A stretch of DNA of 64,000 bases from Ancylobacter rudongensis (GTDB taxonomy: Bacteria > Pseudomonadota > Alphaproteobacteria > Rhizobiales > Xanthobacteraceae): positions 62,001 to 126,000 of the forward strand of contig NZ_FMTP01000001.1 of assembly GCF_900100155.1 (NCBI RefSeq), in the 5' to 3' direction. The position numbers were made by a program, and so were the translations under genes. How positions within the stretch are numbered: the first letter of the stretch is position 1; every line of letters starts with the position of its first letter. This document shows, in pieces, positions 9,347 to 19,100 of the stretch. Below the pieces are notes generated by a model. That model was not told the DNA's origin, made no database searches, and saw only the letters and a list, made by a program, of their open reading frames with translations.

Positions 9347-12300
9347 ATGGCCGGGGGAAAAGAGGGGAAGGGCGCGCCGGTGCTTGTCCCCGTGTCCAAG
9401 GTCGATCCGGAGCAGTTCGAAACGCTGGCGCTGAAGGATCATGGCTGCGCCCAGCTGGAGCTGTGGCTGGCCGCGCTTGCCGAGGGCGGCGCCACGGTCT
9501 CGGCGCGCCAGTTCGAACTGCCGGTCTTCGCGGAAAGCGGCGCCCGCACGCTGGCGACGCGCCTCTTCGTTTCCTCCGCCGAGCGCCGCGACGTCTGGCG
9601 CCCGGGCGATGCCTATGCCGACCTCAAGCCGGCAAAGGCCATCATCGACAAGGCGCTGGGCCTGCGCGCGGCGCAGCTTTGCTATTCCTCCTATGATTTC
9701 GGCGCCATCCACGCTGCCGGCGGCAAGGTGAGTTCCGAAGATCTCGCCCTCGTCACCGGCACGGCTCGCGAACTCCAGCCGGACTGGCCGCACGATCTGG
9801 CGCCGCTGCGCGGCGGCATCAATTTCACCGGCGAGGCGACCCTGCTGCCGGAGATCGACCCGGCGCTGCGCACGCGCTTCGGCCTCGACGGCAGCGTGCG
9901 TGTCGCCGGCAATGTCGGCAAGCTCCCGCAGGGGGAAAAGCTCCCGCAGGGGGAAAAGCTCCCGCAGGGCTACCGGATCGAGGCCAGCGCCGCTTTGTCC
10001 GTCGCCCCGCTGCAACTGCTGGGCGGGCGCCTCACCATCGCGCTGCTCCGGGCCAGCGTCGGGGCGGAAGGCGTTGGCGTGGAAGGAGAGGGCGCGGACG
10101 GCGCGACCACGCCCTTCACGCTGGCGCTGCACGGCGCCCTCGCGCTCGACCAGCAGAAGCTGGCGACCTCGATTGACGTAAATGCCCGCAGCCGGCAGCT
10201 CACGCTCATTGCCGATGCGCCCGACCCGATCAAGGCCGGCGCGCTGATCAAGAGCCTCGTTCCCGAGCTGAGCGACAAGCTCAGCGATGCTCTCGGCACC
10301 ATGGACAAGGTGGTTCCCGGCCTGCAACGGCTGGAAGTGGCCACGCCGCTGGACGGGTTGGAAGGCGCGCGGCTCGCACTCTGGCTGGGCTACAGCGAAG
10401 CCTTCCCCCTGCTCGATCTCATCCGCATCACCCCCAGCCTGTACATCACCAGCACCTATAGTGGCGGGGCCTTCACCTTCGAGGCCGAGCTGACCGGCCG
10501 GGGCGAGATCGGCAGCGGGCCGCAGGCGCTTACCTTCGAGACGACACTGTCCCTGCCCGAGGGTGCCTTCCGTGCCACGCTGGTCGAGGGCAGCAAGGTC
10601 GTCCTGCCAGCGGACATCGCCGGCAAGATCGACAAGGTGGAAGGGCGCGAAAGCCTGCGGCTGATCGACCTGGCGATCAGCGCGAACACGACGACGAAGG
10701 ATTATTCGTTCTCGGTCATCACCATCGGCTTTCTCCAATACCGGATCGGCAAGGGTTCGCTGCTGATCGGCGATGTGCGCTTTGAAATCGACAAGAGCGC
10801 GGGCGGGAGCGTCACCGCCCTGCTGGAGGGCACGCTGGTCGTCGGCGATGTCGAGGCCGAGGTCTCGATCAACATCGACAACGGCCTGAAGGGCAAGGTG
10901 ACGATCCCCCGCCTGCCGCTCGGCGCCATCGCCGCCGATCTGCTGCAGATCGAGGCCCCAGAGGAACTGGCGGCGGCGGAAATCAAGGACTTCGAGGTCG
11001 CGCTCACGCTCGGCAAGGAGACGGAGTTCGCCTTCAAGGCGGAATCGGACTCGGAATTCACCCTTGCCGGGCTGAAGGCGAAGCTGGCCAAACTTGACGT
11101 CAGCTATGCCGGGAAACTGACATTCGAGGCCGAAGGCCAGCTGCGCTTCGACACCACCGAGGTGGAGCTGAAGCTCGACTATGCCGAGGGAAGCTGGAAC
11201 ATCTCGGTCAACGCCCGGACCAGCTTCGATCTCGGCAGGGCGCTGCGGCCGCTGGCGGCGGAAATCGGCTTCGAGCCGCCCTTCCAGGACGGCAGCCTCA
11301 CCGTCACCCGCATTGACGGCGCCCTGCGGCTGGGCACCGAGGGCACCCGCATCGCGCTCAGTTTCGGGTTCAAGACCAAGGACGGCGATTTCCGCCTGAC
11401 CCTGGTGGCGGCGCGCCGGTCGTCCGGAGAGAAGGACGGCTGGGACTACAGCCTCACCATGGGGCCGGCGACGATCGACTTCCGCAGCCTGCCGGTCATA
11501 GGCGGGGCGATCGGCACGGCCGCCGATGCCGTCGCCAAAAGCCGGGACAAGGGCGGGGGCGAGGGCGCCGGCAAGACGGCGGTGGGCCTCGACGCGCTGC
11601 GGCTCGGGGTGCTGTCCACGCTGGCGGAAGACGACATCGCCGCGCTGTTCAAGAGCCTGCCGGAAAAGGCGTTCCCACCGCCGACCGAGCCGGCGGGCAA
11701 GCTCTCGCTGACCGGCACGCTGCGGCTGCTCGATTACGATAAGCCGATCCTCTATCCGCAGCCGAAAGAGAAAGCGCCGGACAGGGAGGCCGGTGAAGCT
11801 GACGGCAAGGCCACCAAGGCCGGAAAGGGCGAGGCGCCCGCCAAGATCGAAACGCCTGCCAAGATCGAAACGCCAGCAAAGGGCGCGGCGGGCGAGAAGG
11901 CGCCCACTGCCGCCGCGCCGGAAGACAAGCCGGCGGACGATCTGAACTGGCTGACGATCCAGCGCGATTGCGGCCCGCTGCACCTGGCTAAGCTGGGCTA
12001 CGGCGTGCGCAAACTCGGCGCCAGCTGGGAGGTTTCCGCCGCGCTGGCGGGCAGGATCAATCTGTCCGGGGTGCAGCTGGAACTGATGGATGCCGGCGTC
12101 AGCGTCAGCCTTGACGCGCTCTCCGCGCCGCGCGGCCGGCTGAAGGGCATGAGCCTCAGCTTCAAGCGCGGCTCGGTGTCGGTCGAGGGCGGCTTCCTGC
12201 AGATGTCCGAGACGGCCTATGGCGGCCAGCTCAGCATCCAGCTTCCCAAAATGTCGATCGGCGCGGTCGGCCTCTATGGCACCTACAAGACCGGCCCCGC

Positions 12301-14161
12301 ATCCAGCGCCACCTCGCTGTTCCTCTATGGCACGCTGAGCTTCACCGGCGGTGCCGGCATCAAGCTCGGCGCGGTCACGCTGACCGGCCTGGCGCTCGGC
12401 TTCGGCTATAACCGCCGGGTGGTGGTGCCCGGCATCGGCGCGGTGGCGGATTTCCCGCTGGTGGCGCTGGCGATGAAGGAGGCCGGGGCCGACGCGGACA
12501 AGCCCTCGGCAGGCGATATGCTCGCCGCGCTGGAAACGCACCTGCCCTTCGACGAAGGCCAGATGTTCGCCGCCCTCGGGCTGCGCTTGACCATTGCCGA
12601 GTCGATCGACGCCTTCGCGCTGGCCATCGCCCAGTTCGGCAAGGATGTGGAGTTCTCGCTGCTGGGGCTCGCCCGCTTCGAGAAGGCGGTGGGCGACCAG
12701 AAATTCTGCCGGGTCGAACTGGCGATCAAGATGACCCTGCGCCCGGACGAGGGCGTGTTCCTGCTGCAGGCCGAGCTGACCGCCAATTCCTGGGTGCTCG
12801 ACCCGTCCTGCCGGCTCACCGGCGGCTTCGCGCTGGGCGTGTGGTTCGCCGGCGCGCGCAAGGGCGATTTCGTGCTCACCATCGGCGGCTATCACCGCGC
12901 GTTCAAGCCGCCGGCGCATTACCCCACCGTGCCGCGTCTCGGCCTTAACTGGGCGGTGACGAACGAACTGACCCTCACGGGCGAGCTCTATTGCGCGCTC
13001 ACGCCGTCGCATCTCATGGCGGGCGGGCGTTTCGAGGCGTCCTTCATCCATAGCCGCATCAAGGCGTGGTTCGTGGCCGCCGTCGATTTTCTCATGCGCT
13101 GGGCGCCGCTGGAATATGCCTTGGACGCCGGCATCTCGATCCGGATCGAGGCCGACCTGTCGCTGTTCTCGATCAATCTCAGCCTCGACGTCCAGCTCAG
13201 CCTGTGGGGCCCGCCCTTTGCCGGACGGGTGAGGGTCAATCTCTCGGTACTGTCCTTCGAGATCGCCTTTGGCGGCACCAAGGCCGCGAGTGCGATCCGC
13301 AGCTGGGCGCAGTTCGGCGCGCTGTTCCTCGACAAGGCCAGCCCGCATTGGCCGGCAATACCCACCATCGGCACGCCGGTGGAGGCCCCGGCGCTTTGCG
13401 GCGCGGCGCTGGTCGGCGGGCGGCTGTCGCAGCCGGGCGACCGGCAGCCGGGCGGGCCGTGGCTGGTGCGCGGCGACGAGCTGGTGCTCTCGGTGGCGTC
13501 GGTCCTGCCGGCCACCACGCTTGCCTTCGGCACGGTGACGGGCGCGGTGCCGGCAAAAGGCCGCAGCGGCCGCTCCCTCGCGCTGGCCGCGCCGCTGGCG
13601 CTGGCGGCGACGGCGGGCCGCCATGCCGCCGAAAGCGCCGCCTTCGGCATCGTCCCGCTGGCGATCACCACGGCGCAGAGCACGCTCACCATTGCCATCG
13701 TCCAGGATCGTGCCGGTGGCGTCACCGTGCCGGTCGATCTGGCCGGCTGGGAGAGCGAGCCTGAGCGCCAGGGCATGCCGGCCGCCCTGTGGGACCGCGA
13801 GCCTCCGGGCACCACCCCCGCCGCCAGGATGACCGGCGCCTATCTCACCGGCCTCGCACGCCTGCGTCCGCCGGCCGGCCAGCGCCGCGGCGCGGGGACG
13901 GTGGTGGAGATCGCCCGCCACCGCGTCCGCGACCTGGTCTTCCGCGACGCCTCCGCCCGCGACCCGGCCGTGCGGGCGCCCGCCGTTCCCCACGCCCCGC
14001 ATGACGCGGCGGCGCCGCGTCCAGAGCCGTCCGATCTCGCCAAGACGCTGGAAGAACTTGGATTTCCCATTGCGTTCGGCGCCGGCACCCGTGGCGGGGA
14101 GGCGCCGGCACGCGCCTTCCACGCCCCGCCAATGAGCCGAAGCTGGAGCGAAGGAGCCTGA
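9347..14161 (+). CDS. Giant beta-rich protein, DUF6603-like
   Basis: A 1604-residue protein without a signal peptide or membrane helices. Most of it is alternating polar/hydrophobic strands with recurring patterns such as 'LTLVAARRSS', 'GGLEVSAALAGRINLSG'-like units and 'LYGTYKTGPASSATSLFLYG', suggesting a long repetitive beta structure. The second half (roughly residues 860-1400) resembles what I know as DUF6603, a family of very large proteins of unknown function; this assignment is from memory. A low-complexity Lys/Ala/Glu/Pro linker sits at about 805-865. Two in-frame 18-bp tandem duplications are present (residues 192-208 and 832-843). Followed by the next gene after 2 bp. Function unknown. 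Confidence 0.75.
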   Translation: MAGGKEGKGAPVLVPVSKVDPEQFETLALKDHGCAQLELWLAALAEGGATVSARQFELPVFAESGARTLATRLFVSSAERRDVWRPGDAYADLKPAKAIIDKALGLRAAQLCYSSYDFGAIHAAGGKVSSEDLALVTGTARELQPDWPHDLAPLRGGINFTGEATLLPEIDPALRTRFGLDGSVRVAGNVGKLPQGEKLPQGEKLPQGYRIEASAALSVAPLQLLGGRLTIALLRASVGAEGVGVEGEGADGATTPFTLALHGALALDQQKLATSIDVNARSRQLTLIADAPDPIKAGALIKSLVPELSDKLSDALGTMDKVVPGLQRLEVATPLDGLEGARLALWLGYSEAFPLLDLIRITPSLYITSTYSGGAFTFEAELTGRGEIGSGPQALTFETTLSLPEGAFRATLVEGSKVVLPADIAGKIDKVEGRESLRLIDLAISANTTTKDYSFSVITIGFLQYRIGKGSLLIGDVRFEIDKSAGGSVTALLEGTLVVGDVEAEVSINIDNGLKGKVTIPRLPLGAIAADLLQIEAPEELAAAEIKDFEVALTLGKETEFAFKAESDSEFTLAGLKAKLAKLDVSYAGKLTFEAEGQLRFDTTEVELKLDYAEGSWNISVNARTSFDLGRALRPLAAEIGFEPPFQDGSLTVTRIDGALRLGTEGTRIALSFGFKTKDGDFRLTLVAARRSSGEKDGWDYSLTMGPATIDFRSLPVIGGAIGTAADAVAKSRDKGGGEGAGKTAVGLDALRLGVLSTLAEDDIAALFKSLPEKAFPPPTEPAGKLSLTGTLRLLDYDKPILYPQPKEKAPDREAGEADGKATKAGKGEAPAKIETPAKIETPAKGAAGEKAPTAAAPEDKPADDLNWLTIQRDCGPLHLAKLGYGVRKLGASWEVSAALAGRINLSGVQLELMDAGVSVSLDALSAPRGRLKGMSLSFKRGSVSVEGGFLQMSETAYGGQLSIQLPKMSIGAVGLYGTYKTGPASSATSLFLYGTLSFTGGAGIKLGAVTLTGLALGFGYNRRVVVPGIGAVADFPLVALAMKEAGADADKPSAGDMLAALETHLPFDEGQMFAALGLRLTIAESIDAFALAIAQFGKDVEFSLLGLARFEKAVGDQKFCRVELAIKMTLRPDEGVFLLQAELTANSWVLDPSCRLTGGFALGVWFAGARKGDFVLTIGGYHRAFKPPAHYPTVPRLGLNWAVTNELTLTGELYCALTPSHLMAGGRFEASFIHSRIKAWFVAAVDFLMRWAPLEYALDAGISIRIEADLSLFSINLSLDVQLSLWGPPFAGRVRVNLSVLSFEIAFGGTKAASAIRSWAQFGALFLDKASPHWPAIPTIGTPVEAPALCGAALVGGRLSQPGDRQPGGPWLVRGDELVLSVASVLPATTLAFGTVTGAVPAKGRSGRSLALAAPLALAATAGRHAAESAAFGIVPLAITTAQSTLTIAIVQDRAGGVTVPVDLAGWESEPERQGMPAALWDREPPGTTPAARMTGAYLTGLARLRPPAGQRRGAGTVVEIARHRVRDLVFRDASARDPAVRAPAVPHAPHDAAAPRPEPSDLAKTLEELGFPIAFGAGTRGGEAPARAFHAPPMSRSWSEGA
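9920..9973 (+). repeat. In-frame 18-bp tandem repeat (KLPQGE x3)
   Basis: Three nearly identical 18-bp units encode KLPQGE, KLPQGE, KLPQG(Y) at residues 192-208 of the giant protein. The units are identical at the DNA level except for the last codon, so the duplication is recent or kept uniform by slippage. Confidence 0.9.
11840..11875 (+). repeat. In-frame 18-bp tandem repeat (AKIETP x2)
   Basis: Two 18-bp units encode AKIETP twice (residues 832-843), followed by a partial third unit. They lie in the charged Pro/Ala/Lys linker between the two beta-rich halves of the giant protein. Confidence 0.85.
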
Positions 14162-14163
14162 CC

Positions 14164-16164
14164 ATGCCGAATGCCGGCTCCCCGCCCGACGCACTCAAGG
14201 TCGGCCTCTACGATGCCTACCTCCCGGCCCTCACCGCCGGCAGCCACCGCGTGCTGGTGCAGCAGTCGCTGACCTATCCCGACCCGGACGGGACGGCGAA
14301 GGCGCACCATTATTACCGCGACGAGGCCTTCCTCGTGCGCGGGCCGCGCGTCTTCCTCGACGAGAACGACATCCATGCCCGCTACCCCTCGGCCGGGGCG
14401 ATGGGCGATTTCGAGCGCCATGTCCCCTCGATCGTCCTGCGCAAGCGCGCCTTGCCCTGGGAGCGGGAGCTGGCGCTGGGCGGAACGGCACGCCTGCCGT
14501 GGATGGCGCTTTTCCTGCTCACCGAGGCCGAGTTCCAGGCGCAGGGCGGCGAGGCGGCGGTGCAGCTGGTCGCGCCCGAGGCGCTGGTCGCGGCCGGCCG
14601 CCGCAGCGCCGACGGCGCGGTGCTGCTGCCCAGGCTCGACCCGGAGCCGGACAATGACGCCGGCACTCAGCGCGTCAGCGTGCTCGACCTGGAGCGCGAT
14701 CTCGCCCGCGCCCTGTGCCCGTCGGCGGCCGACCTGCCGCTGCTGGCGCATATGCGCCAGGTCGAGATGGGCGACAAGCCGCGCGCGGCGATGCACGGGG
14801 CCGGCGAATTCCCTGTCATATGCGCCCGCCGGGTTGCCGCGCCCGGCGCCAATCTCGCCTTTCTGGTGTCGCTGGAGGGCTGGGAGGAACTGGTCGAGGG
14901 CACGCTGCCGGAAGGGCCGGGCCGTCTGCGGCTGGTGGTTCTGGCGCGCTGGCGCTTCACCCATGATCCCGCCTTTCCGCACAGCTTTTCCGGACTTGCC
15001 CGACGCCTCGCCGCCGACACGCTGCGCACGCACAGCCCGCCCGGCACGCCGGAAACGCTGGCCCGCCCGCTTGCCTGTGGCCACACGCCGATGCCCTGCC
15101 GAAGGGGCGAGGGCGCGGCGCGGCTGGCCTGGTATCGCGGGCCCTTCGCCCCGGCGCCGGTGGCGCCGCTGCCGGTGGATGAGTTCGCCCATGCCGACGC
15201 CGCGCTGATCGTCTCGCCCGAGGACGACGCGCTCACCCTGTCCTATGCCGCCGCCTGGCAGCTGGGGCGGCTGATGGCGCTGGCCTCGCCGAGCTTCCTC
15301 GCCGCCACAAGGGCCTTCATCACCGAGGATGCCGGCCCACGCGAAGTGGCGTTCCGGCTCGACATCTTCATGCGCAACCACCTGCTGGCGATCCGGCGGG
15401 AATGGGGCGCGCCCGCCCCGTCTCCCGCCGCCGACACCGAGCCGCCCGACGGCTTCCACGCCGCCCTGAAGATGATCGACTGGCTCAAGGGCCTGATGCT
15501 GCTGGACGGCGTGCCCTTCCCCTATCTGGTGGCGGGCGAGGCGCTGCTTCCCGTCTCCAGCCTGCGATTCTTCCATCTCGACGCCAACTGGCTGCTGGCG
15601 CTGGCCAATGGCGCGCTCAGCCTCAGCGGCAGCGCCACCCGCGCGGCTACCCGCGCCGGCCCACCCATGCGCCGCCTGCTGTCGCGGATCCTGGAGCGCT
15701 GCGCGGCGGGCCCGGCGGCCGAACTTGATCCGAAGGGCGAGCTGCTCGACCGGCCGCGCACCGGCTTCCTGCTGCGCTCGACCCTGGTGGCGGACTGGCC
15801 GGGGCTGGAGACGGTCGTCACCTCGGCGCCGGAGAGCGCCCGTCCGCTGCGGCTGGAGCGGCTGGCGCCGGATGTGCTGCTGGGCATCGCCGAGGGCCAG
15901 ATCGTCCGGCTGACGCTCAAGGAGCCGCCCGAGGGGCTGGCCTTCCGCCTGCCGGAGCCGCGCGCCGACGTGCCGGAGCCGGATGCGCGCGGCCTGTTCA
16001 GCCCGCTGGCGCGGCTGCGGGCGGAGAGCGCGAACGGCCTCGCCCGCCTCACCCCCGCCGAGGCGTCCGCGCCGCCGCCCGACCCGCTTTCCGCCGCCGC
16101 CTTTGCCGCCGGCTGCCTGAGCAGCGGCAGCATCCAGGACGTTGTTTGGGAGATCGCCCGGTGA
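14164..16164 (+). CDS. Uncharacterised 666-residue cluster protein
   Basis: I do not recognise this family. The protein has 666 residues with no signal peptide or membrane helix. It opens 'LKVGLYDAYLPALTAG' and is probably mixed alpha/beta, with many Trp/Leu-rich strands. The ATG is 2 bp after the preceding stop, with GAAGGAG as ribosome-binding site inside the end of that gene. Its own stop overlaps the next GTG start (GTGA), so it is co-translated with both giant neighbours and presumably works in the same assembly. Confidence 0.7.
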   Translation: MPNAGSPPDALKVGLYDAYLPALTAGSHRVLVQQSLTYPDPDGTAKAHHYYRDEAFLVRGPRVFLDENDIHARYPSAGAMGDFERHVPSIVLRKRALPWERELALGGTARLPWMALFLLTEAEFQAQGGEAAVQLVAPEALVAAGRRSADGAVLLPRLDPEPDNDAGTQRVSVLDLERDLARALCPSAADLPLLAHMRQVEMGDKPRAAMHGAGEFPVICARRVAAPGANLAFLVSLEGWEELVEGTLPEGPGRLRLVVLARWRFTHDPAFPHSFSGLARRLAADTLRTHSPPGTPETLARPLACGHTPMPCRRGEGAARLAWYRGPFAPAPVAPLPVDEFAHADAALIVSPEDDALTLSYAAAWQLGRLMALASPSFLAATRAFITEDAGPREVAFRLDIFMRNHLLAIRREWGAPAPSPAADTEPPDGFHAALKMIDWLKGLMLLDGVPFPYLVAGEALLPVSSLRFFHLDANWLLALANGALSLSGSATRAATRAGPPMRRLLSRILERCAAGPAAELDPKGELLDRPRTGFLLRSTLVADWPGLETVVTSAPESARPLRLERLAPDVLLGIAEGQIVRLTLKEPPEGLAFRLPEPRADVPEPDARGLFSPLARLRAESANGLARLTPAEASAPPPDPLSAAAFAAGCLSSGSIQDVVWEIAR

Positions 16165-19100
16165 GCGCTGCCGAAACGGCCGCGAAGGCGGCCACCCCGC
16201 TGCTGGTGCCGATCCAGCTCGACGCGCTGGTGATCGAGGCCGATGCCGGCCCGGGCGGCGAGCTGCTGCTGGCGCGCCACACCGCCGAACGTGGCGCCTC
16301 GCTGCGCTGGAAGGCGACGCGCGCCAATTATGTCTCCGGCCTGCGTACCCTTGTCGATCCCAAGCTCACGCCCTTTCTCGGCGCGGTGCCAGAGGCGGGG
16401 GGGCGGCTGGCGCTGCGCGAGAGCGAGCGTCCCAAGGCCGCCGATCGCGGGGTCTATCTGCGCTGGCTCGTCCCCGCCGGCCTGCGAAAATCGCTGGCCG
16501 AGAACAGCCTGAACTTTCCCGCCTTGCCGGACCAGTGGCTGATTATGCGCCTCGTGCGGCGCGCGGCCTCCCGCCGCGAGGTCGAGCTCAAGGCCTGGGT
16601 GATCGACGGCTCGGCCTATCCCGGCGACGCCACCTCGGCCAGCCTGCCGGTGGCGCGACCCGGCAAGAGCGCCGCCGCGCCGCCGGAACTGGCGGCGACG
16701 CCGGTCGGGGTCGCCCGAACGATGGAAGCGTATGATGCCGCGCAACTGGCGCAGATGGCGCACACCACGCTCACCGCGCTCGGCACACCTTGGACCGGCT
16801 CGCCCACCTTCTCCACCTCGCTGGCGGAGAACCGCAATATCCTGTCCTGGCACGACGGGCTGGCCGATCTGCGCGACGGGCAGGGCAGGCTGGCGCTGGC
16901 CGCCGTCAGCTATGCGGTGGTCGGATGGTATCTCAACACCGGCGCCGACCCGCTGGCGGCCCTGCCGCAGATACTGAAGGATGCGGCGGGCCGCCCGGCC
17001 GATCGCGCCGCCGTGCTGGCGCATCTGGGCTGGACCGCGCCGCCCGGCCTGCCGGAGGCGGCGGGGCCCTGCCTGTTCCATGGCGCGCTCGCCCATATCA
17101 ATTTCTGGGATGGCGAGCGCTATCGCGGGCCGCTGCTCGGCCACCCGCAATCGCCGCCCGCCCATGGCGGACTGGCACCGCCGGAGGCGCGGCTGGAGGT
17201 GGGGCTCGGCAGCTCGGCGCCGGCGGCGCTGGCCGCGCTGGTGTCGGACCAGTGGTGGACGGATGAGTTCGAGCCGAAGGATCGGCCGAAATGGGCGGTG
17301 CTGGAGGGGCATCTGCTGGGCGCGGCCGATCCCGCCGGGCTCGATCCCGGCACCCGCCGGCGGCTCGACCATCCGCTCGGCTTCACCTCGCTGGAGGCGG
17401 GGGTGCTGCACGCCCTGGTGCAGGGCGCCGACGCGGCGGACAAGGGCCCGGCGCCGACCGCCGCGCAGAGTCAGGAACTGGCCCGGCTCAACGGCCGGCA
17501 ATCGGCGCTGAACGACGAGGTGCGCGGGCTGGTCGCGCGGGCGAACGCGCTGCGCATGGCCTGGCGCGAGCGCATTGTCGCGGTACGCACCGGCACGCTG
17601 CGCCTGAGCGCGCAGCCGGACCCGCTGGCCGGGCTGCAGGCCGAGCTCGACGCCTTCGCCCGGGCGGTGGAAGCGGCAACGGCCACCGCCGCCGCTGTTG
17701 CCGCCGAGCTGGCCGCCCTCACGGCCGGCCTGCCCAAGGGGTGGAGCCTGCAGGCCGCGCCGGAGCCCCCGTTCTGGGTGGCCGCCGATCCGGTGGTGAT
17801 GCTGGCCGGGCTGCCCGGCGGCAGCCGGGGCGCGCTGCCGGAAAAACTGCCCTGCCGCACGCCCGCAAGCCTCGTCGCCAACGCGCCCATTGTTGCCGAG
17901 CGCGCCGCCTTTCCCACCGAGGCCCTGTCCGCGCTGGCGGCAACCCTCGCCGCCAAGGGGCTGCCCCTGGCCGGCACCCTCGCTGGCGTGCTGCGCGAGG
18001 CGGCGCTGATGGAGCAGGCGGTCGCTTCCACGGCCTTTGCCGACGCCGCGCCCTTTGCCGGGCAGATCGAATGGGAGCGGTGGAAGAACGCGCTGCAGGC
18101 GCGCTTCCGCTCGGGTGCGGGGGATGGGTCGCTCACCCTGGCCGGCGCCGATGGCAGCGCGGTCCTCCCCGAGGCGCTGGTCGCGGTCTGGGGCCAGCAG
18201 CCCTGGTCGCCGCTCTATATCGACTGGAACGTCAGCTGGCACGCCAGCCCGGCCGGGCTGAAGGACTGGACCTTCCCCACCGGCCAGCGCGCGCTGCACT
18301 ACGACTACCGGCAGCCGGACGGGGTGCCGGCGGCCGGAGGTGAGGCGCCGGTGGCGGTGAAGGGCCGCAGCCTGATGGCGCCGATGGATGGCGGCTTCCT
18401 GACCACCGCGCTCAACGCCGCGATCGCCGAGTCTGCTCTGAACAATGGCGATTTCGCCACGCTGACCCGCGCGCCGCTGGTCGGCCAGACATTGGCGGGG
18501 CTGGGGGCGAGCCTGCGCCGCCTCAACGCCCAGGCGCTGACGCCCCGGCCCGATGCGGCGCTGCCCTGGCTCACCCCGGCGACGGACGAGCGGCTGCAGG
18601 CCGGGACCACCGCGCTGGCGCGGCTCGCTGCCGGCCTGCGCATCGCCATGCCCGCGCCGCTGCCGCCGCTCGCTCCCGCGCCGGGCGAGACGCCCCCGCT
18701 TGAGGCCGGCTGGTTCCGCCTCGACCATCTCTGGGTCGTCGATGATTTTGGCCAATGGGCCGAGCCGGTTGCCCGGCCCGGCACACGGGTGCAGCCGCAT
18801 CCGCGCTCGCGCCTGCGGCCCGGCGCGGCGGTGGACGACACCCAATGCGGCCCCTTCGCCCGGCCGCCCCGCCTGAATGAGGGCGCGCGGCTCGATGTTT
18901 CCTTCGTCGGGCCGCAGGCGCCGATCCGCGGCTGGGTCTATCTCAACCGGCTGGACCATGCGCTGGTTGTCTGCGCCGGCGATGGACGGTTGCTGGGCGA
19001 GCTGGCGCTGCGGCCCGCCGGGCCGGGCGGGGCTGGGCGCGTCGTCTGGCACAGCCTGGCCGAGGCGGCCCCCGTCGCCGTCACCGGCCTAGGCGATCCG

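Noticed and set aside
9254..14194. Long open frame (1646 codons) on the minus strand opposite the giant DUF6603-like gene
   Set aside because: Arg/Gly/Ala/His-rich composition with no domain, typical of a GC-bias shadow; the plus-strand protein has coherent beta patterns and a ribosome-binding site.
15522..19052. Long open frame on the minus strand opposite the 666- and 1211-aa genes
   Set aside because: Same shadow signature (Arg/Gln/Gly-rich, no motif); it would overlap two coupled plus-strand genes.
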